A model generated the notes under the pieces. That model was not told the DNA's origin. It ran no database searches and saw nothing but the letters and a program-made list of their open reading frames with translations. A DNA stretch of 9,430 nucleotides, taken from assembly GCA_017390245.1 (NCBI GenBank), contig JAFPCE010000210.1:1-9430 (forward strand). The letters are read 5' to 3'. Positions 6,822 to 9,430 of this stretch are shown here, piece after piece. The number at the start of each line of letters is the position of its first letter. Position 1 is the first letter of the stretch. The DNA is from Selenomonadaceae bacterium. GTDB lineage: Bacteria; Bacillota; Negativicutes; Selenomonadales; Selenomonadaceae. Made by a program: the position numbers and the translations under genes.

Positions 6822-7496
6822 ATGAAGGTCTTACTAGCTGAGGACGATTTAAAGCTGGGGAAGCTGACACAGTATATGTTAGAGCAAAATGGCATTGCCA
6901 CTGAGTGGGTAACTACAGGTGATGCTATTTACGATTATGCTATGTATGAGGAATATGATGTGCTGGTGCTGGACTGGATGATGCCAAAAATGTCCGGTGT
7001 TGATGCCTGCCGCCAGCTGCGGGAGGCTGGCTATCAGAGAGCCATACTGCTTTTAACTGCCAGGGATGCCATTGAGGACAGGGTTACAGGCCTGGATGCC
7101 GGCGCAGATGACTATCTGGTGAAGCCTTTTGAGTTTGCAGAGCTTATGGCCAGACTGAGAGCCCTGGGACGACGCAGCAGCCAGAAGATACAGCGGGATG
7201 TTATGGAGCTGGGAGAATTTACTTTGGACAGAACCTCCAAGGTATTAAAGAAAAACGACCAGATAATCCAGCTGTCTCCAAGGGAATTCCAGATTTTTGA
7301 TTTGCTGGTGCAGAATATTGGCATTGTAGTGCCCAGAGATATTATTCTGGACAGAATCTGGGGTATTGAGTCGGATGTAAGCTCCAACAACATTGATTCC
7401 TATGTGAAGCTGCTGCGGAAAAAGCTCAATACGGCTGACGGGCAGATTTCTATTGCAACGATAAGAGGTGTTGGCTATAAACTGGAAACCAAATAA
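6822..7496 (+). CDS. Two-component response regulator, OmpR/PhoB family
   Basis: This 224-residue transcription regulator has an N-terminal receiver domain (about 1-118) and a C-terminal winged-helix DNA-binding domain (about 128-223). The receiver shows the acidic pair Asp8-Asp9, the phosphoacceptor Asp51 in LVLDWMMP, Thr79 in LLLTARD and Lys101 in LVKPF. The effector domain has LSPREFQIFDLL, then the recognition-helix region NNIDSYVKLLRKKL, and ends in IRGVGYKLE, all typical of the OmpR class. I chose ATG at 6822 because AGGTGAGG (6805-6812) is nine bases upstream; an in-frame GTG at 6813 directly abuts that site. The downstream histidine kinase overlaps its 3' end and is the expected phosphodonor. 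No target operon is evident here, and the stimulus is unknown. Confidence 0.95.
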   Translation: MKVLLAEDDLKLGKLTQYMLEQNGIATEWVTTGDAIYDYAMYEEYDVLVLDWMMPKMSGVDACRQLREAGYQRAILLLTARDAIEDRVTGLDAGADDYLVKPFEFAELMARLRALGRRSSQKIQRDVMELGEFTLDRTSKVLKKNDQIIQLSPREFQIFDLLVQNIGIVVPRDIILDRIWGIESDVSSNNIDSYVKLLRKKLNTADGQISIATIRGVGYKLETK

Positions 7497-8784
7497 AAAG
7501 AGGCTGACAAATATATTTAGCCAGAGCAGGCTGCGGCTGACCATCCTGTACACTGCCCTGATGTTCTGCTTATTTTCCATCATTATTTTTATGGCCCAGC
7601 GCAGTATGGAATGGGCTGTAACCTCTGAGCAGGCCAGGGAGCTTTCGGCTGTGGTGCAGGAGGTGGCCGAAACAGAGGCCATGCTGCTGCAGAATGGCAA
7701 TTTCCCAGATGACCTGGGGACTCGTGAGCGCATGTTTTTTTATGCTTATGATGACAGTGGCAAGCTACGGAATTTTTCCCGGGCGCCAGAGCGTATAGAA
7801 AATGATGTGCTGCAGGTTATCCAGGGGGGACAGATTCCCTTTAATGATGTAGCTGTGTTTGAGCAGCACAAGGATCCGGAAAAGCCAAGGGTACTGATGA
7901 TGACTGCTGCCAATGTCATGGCCAGCGGGCATTACATCGGCGTGGTGTATTTAGGCAAGGATATTACGGCGCTTTATAAGGGTATTAAAAAGTCCGTGTA
8001 TCTTTTAAGTGCTATTTCCCTGCTGGCTTTGCTGGTGGCGGCTGGCATAGGCTATTCCATGTCTGGTACAGTAATGGCACCAATGCAGAAGGCTTATGAG
8101 AAGCAGCGCCAGTTTGCTGCAGATGCTTCCCATGAGCTGCGGACTCCATTAAGTGTGGTGATGGCTTCAGCAGATTTGCTGGCCAATGACCCCTCCATTG
8201 AATCCCCGTTTTTGAAGCAGGTTATTGAGGACTTGAAGGATGAGGTTAAGAAGATGTCCAAGCTGGTGGGGGATTTGCTGACGGTGGCCCGTTCTGATAA
8301 TAATGCAGAAAAAATCAAGTTCCAGAAATTTGATTTGTCCTCTGTTATGCAGCAGGTAACCCGCAATATGCAGATGATGGCGGAAAAGAAAAATATTACT
8401 ATTGCAGAAAATATTCCTGATGGTATCAGCTATGCTGGTGATGAACAGAAAATCAAGCAGCTGATTCTGATTTTTGTGGATAATGCTATTAAATATACTC
8501 AGGAAAATGGCCATATAGATGTAGCATTAGCGCTGGGGCGCAATAACAAGGTGATTTTCAGTGTCAGGGATAATGGTATTGGCATTGCTAAGGAGGACCA
8601 GGAGAAAATCTTCGGCCGCTTCTACCGGGTGGATAAGGCCCGTTCCAGGGAGATGGGCGGTAACGGACTGGGACTGGCTATTGCCAAGGATATAATAGAA
8701 GTGCATCATGGGCAGATTTATATTGAAAGTGCCCTGGGGCAGGGGACGGCCTTTACTGTGGAACTGCCACAGCAGAAGGTGTAA
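7468..8784 (+). CDS. Membrane sensor histidine kinase, partner of the upstream regulator
   Basis: From GTG at 7468 this is 438 residues. A basic N-terminus is followed by TM1 (about 24-43), an extracytoplasmic sensor region of about 130 residues and TM2 (about 177-197). The DHp helix carries the phosphoacceptor His222 in ADASHELRTPL. The ATPase domain shows the N box (Asn339 in FVDNAIKYT), the G1 box DNGIGIA (from Asp368), an F box in FGRFYRVDKA and the G2 box GGNGLGLAIAK. The linker between TM2 and His222 is only about 25 residues, too short for a standard HAMP domain. The start is uncertain: GTG 7468 or TTG 7471 overlap the regulator gene by 26-29 nt with only a close AAGAGG (7463-7468), whereas no ATG lies before TM1. 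Overlap suggests translational coupling. The sensor region matches nothing I recognise, so the signal is unknown. Confidence 0.93.
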   Translation: MLAINWKPNKKRLTNIFSQSRLRLTILYTALMFCLFSIIIFMAQRSMEWAVTSEQARELSAVVQEVAETEAMLLQNGNFPDDLGTRERMFFYAYDDSGKLRNFSRAPERIENDVLQVIQGGQIPFNDVAVFEQHKDPEKPRVLMMTAANVMASGHYIGVVYLGKDITALYKGIKKSVYLLSAISLLALLVAAGIGYSMSGTVMAPMQKAYEKQRQFAADASHELRTPLSVVMASADLLANDPSIESPFLKQVIEDLKDEVKKMSKLVGDLLTVARSDNNAEKIKFQKFDLSSVMQQVTRNMQMMAEKKNITIAENIPDGISYAGDEQKIKQLILIFVDNAIKYTQENGHIDVALALGRNNKVIFSVRDNGIGIAKEDQEKIFGRFYRVDKARSREMGGNGLGLAIAKDIIEVHHGQIYIESALGQGTAFTVELPQQKV

Positions 8785-8802
8785 AATTGCATAGAGAAAA
8801 AT

Positions 8803-8884
8803 AATAGTCAAAAAATCAAACTTAGTGTTGACTTTTTGACTATTTGTTTTATAATAAGGTCAAAAGGTTAAACAAATAGTCAAA
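8803..8884. promoter_or_regulatory. RGTCAAA operator array with nested inverted repeats at the clpB promoter
   Basis: Seven RGTCAAA-like heptads lie in 79 bp. On the + strand they are AGTCAAA 8806-8812, AATCAAA 8814-8820, GGTCAAA 8858-8864, GGTTAAA 8866-8872 and AGTCAAA 8878-8884. On the - strand they read as GTTGACT 8827-8833 and TTTGACT 8835-8841. Six form three pairs with an 8-nt period. The heptad equals the half-site of the CtsR heat-shock repressor box (RGTCAAA-N3-RGTCAAA), but the 1-nt spacer differs. The heptads cover the -35, the predicted +1 and the space before the ribosome binding site, consistent with repression of clpB. The factor is inferred, not shown. Confidence 0.65.
8828..8855 (+). 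promoter_or_regulatory. Predicted sigma-A promoter of clpB
   Basis: TTGACT (8828-8833) and a perfect TATAAT (8850-8855) are spaced by 16 bp. Initiation would fall near 8862, giving a leader of about 37 nt. The -35 is part of a minus-strand RGTCAAM doublet, so activator-free transcription would be directly blocked by a repressor binding there. Confidence 0.8.
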
Positions 8885-8898
8885 TTGGAGGGATGGTT

Positions 8899-9430
8899 AT
8901 GAATCAAGAGAAATATACTCAAAGAGTTTTGAATACTATGCAGAGTGCGCAGCAGAATGCGGCGCTGCATTATCATCAGGAGATTGGGTCCCTGCATGTG
9001 CTGCTGGCGCTGGCGCAGGAGCCTGAGGGGATTCTGGCTACTATTTTCCAGGAGGCTGGGGTGGACCTGGGGATGCTGCAGAGCCGCTTAGAGCAGCAGC
9101 TGCGGAAGATTCCCAGTGTCAAGGGCCAGGACAGGCTGACTATGAGTGTGGAGCTGGCCAGGGTGCTGGCTAAGGCTGAGCAGCTGGCTAATGATATGAA
9201 GGATGAATATGTCAGCACAGAGCATTTGCTGCTGGCTATTGAGGAGGAAGGCAGTGATGAGGTCAGGGAAATCTGCAGTGACTTTAAGCTGACTTCCAGC
9301 AATACTAAGGCTTCTATTAAGAAGAACCGCAGCCAGAATGTTAACTCTGCTAATCCAGAGGATGGCTACAAGGCTCTGGAAAAGTTTGGCAGGGATATGA
9401 CTCTGGCGGCACGGCAGGGCAAGCTGGATC
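8899..9430 (+). CDS. clpB: ATP-dependent disaggregase ClpB, N-terminal part (3' end outside window)
   Basis: The frame starts at ATG 8899, six bases after TTGGAGGG (8885-8892), and stays open to the window end, giving 177 residues of a protein that is usually about 860. ClpB is a hexameric AAA+ machine that works with DnaK to pull proteins out of aggregates. What is visible is the Clp N-domain with its two repeats (SLHVLLALAQEPEG near residue 31 and STEHLLLAIEEEG near 107), a linker, and KFGRDMTLAARQGKLD, which precedes the first nucleotide-binding domain (normally continuing PVIGRD). The Walker motifs lie beyond the window. The N-terminus and the EKFGRDMT/RQGKLD segment favour ClpB over ClpA or ClpC, though ClpC cannot be fully excluded from this part alone. 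Its promoter carries heat-shock-type operators. Confidence 0.92.
   Translation, partial: MNQEKYTQRVLNTMQSAQQNAALHYHQEIGSLHVLLALAQEPEGILATIFQEAGVDLGMLQSRLEQQLRKIPSVKGQDRLTMSVELARVLAKAEQLANDMKDEYVSTEHLLLAIEEEGSDEVREICSDFKLTSSNTKASIKKNRSQNVNSANPEDGYKALEKFGRDMTLAARQGKLD

Noticed and set aside
8803..8844. AT-rich inverted repeat after the kinase gene as an intrinsic terminator
   Set aside because: The stem is almost without G-C pairs and the following bases are not a clean T run. The -35 of clpB lies inside the right arm. An operator role fits better.
8785..8898. CIRCE (HrcA) operator ahead of clpB
   Set aside because: No TTAGCACTC...GAGTGCTAA type repeat is present here or elsewhere in the window. 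The groESL promoter, where it might be, is outside.
1..9430. Insertion sequences, CRISPR arrays, tRNA or rRNA genes, attachment sites
   Set aside because: I looked for transposase-like proteins, regularly spaced repeats, terminal inverted repeats and tRNA-like cloverleafs and found none.

Overview
The window is chromosomal DNA from a low-to-moderate GC Firmicute. Pointers are a glmS ribozyme ahead of glmS, consensus sigma-A promoters, strong GGAGG ribosome binding sites, TTG and GTG start codons, a clostripain-family (C11) peptidase remnant and RGTCAAA heat-shock-type half-sites. An anaerobic gut lineage such as a Negativicute (Phascolarctobacterium or Acidaminococcus type) fits, but that placement is a low-confidence guess. 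All genes are on the + strand. None of the minus-strand open frames looks like a real gene.

Layout: the 3' end of groES (1-123) and complete groEL (150-1775) form the groESL operon, closed by a clear intrinsic terminator (1831-1861). A consensus promoter (1877-1905) then drives a leader of about 380 nt that holds a glmS self-cleaving ribozyme (about 2050-2230), followed by glmS (2295-4124). Directly behind glmS lies a decayed C-terminal piece of a C11 peptidase (4125-5028), with no catalytic domain and an in-frame stop. guaB (5173-6678) has its own promoter with a palindrome over the predicted start site, and a terminator (6718-6754). Next is a two-component pair, an OmpR-type response regulator (6822-7496) and an overlapping membrane histidine kinase (about 7468-8784). 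The window ends inside clpB (8899-9430+). The clpB promoter is embedded in a dense array of RGTCAAA half-sites and nested inverted repeats.

How it fits together: the window is mostly core housekeeping. GroES/GroEL fold proteins and ClpB rescues aggregates, so heat-shock genes sit at both edges. GlmS makes glucosamine-6-phosphate for the cell wall, and its mRNA is expected to self-cleave when that product is abundant. GuaB commits IMP to guanine nucleotides. The two-component system has no recognisable target here.

The points most worth a second look are the clpB operator array, whose half-sites pair at 8-nt periodicity rather than the 10 nt of the classical CtsR box; the GuaB protein, which resembles the Tritrichomonas foetus-type IMP dehydrogenase; the palindrome at the guaB start site; and the peptidase remnant behind glmS. 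No wholly new multi-gene system was found.
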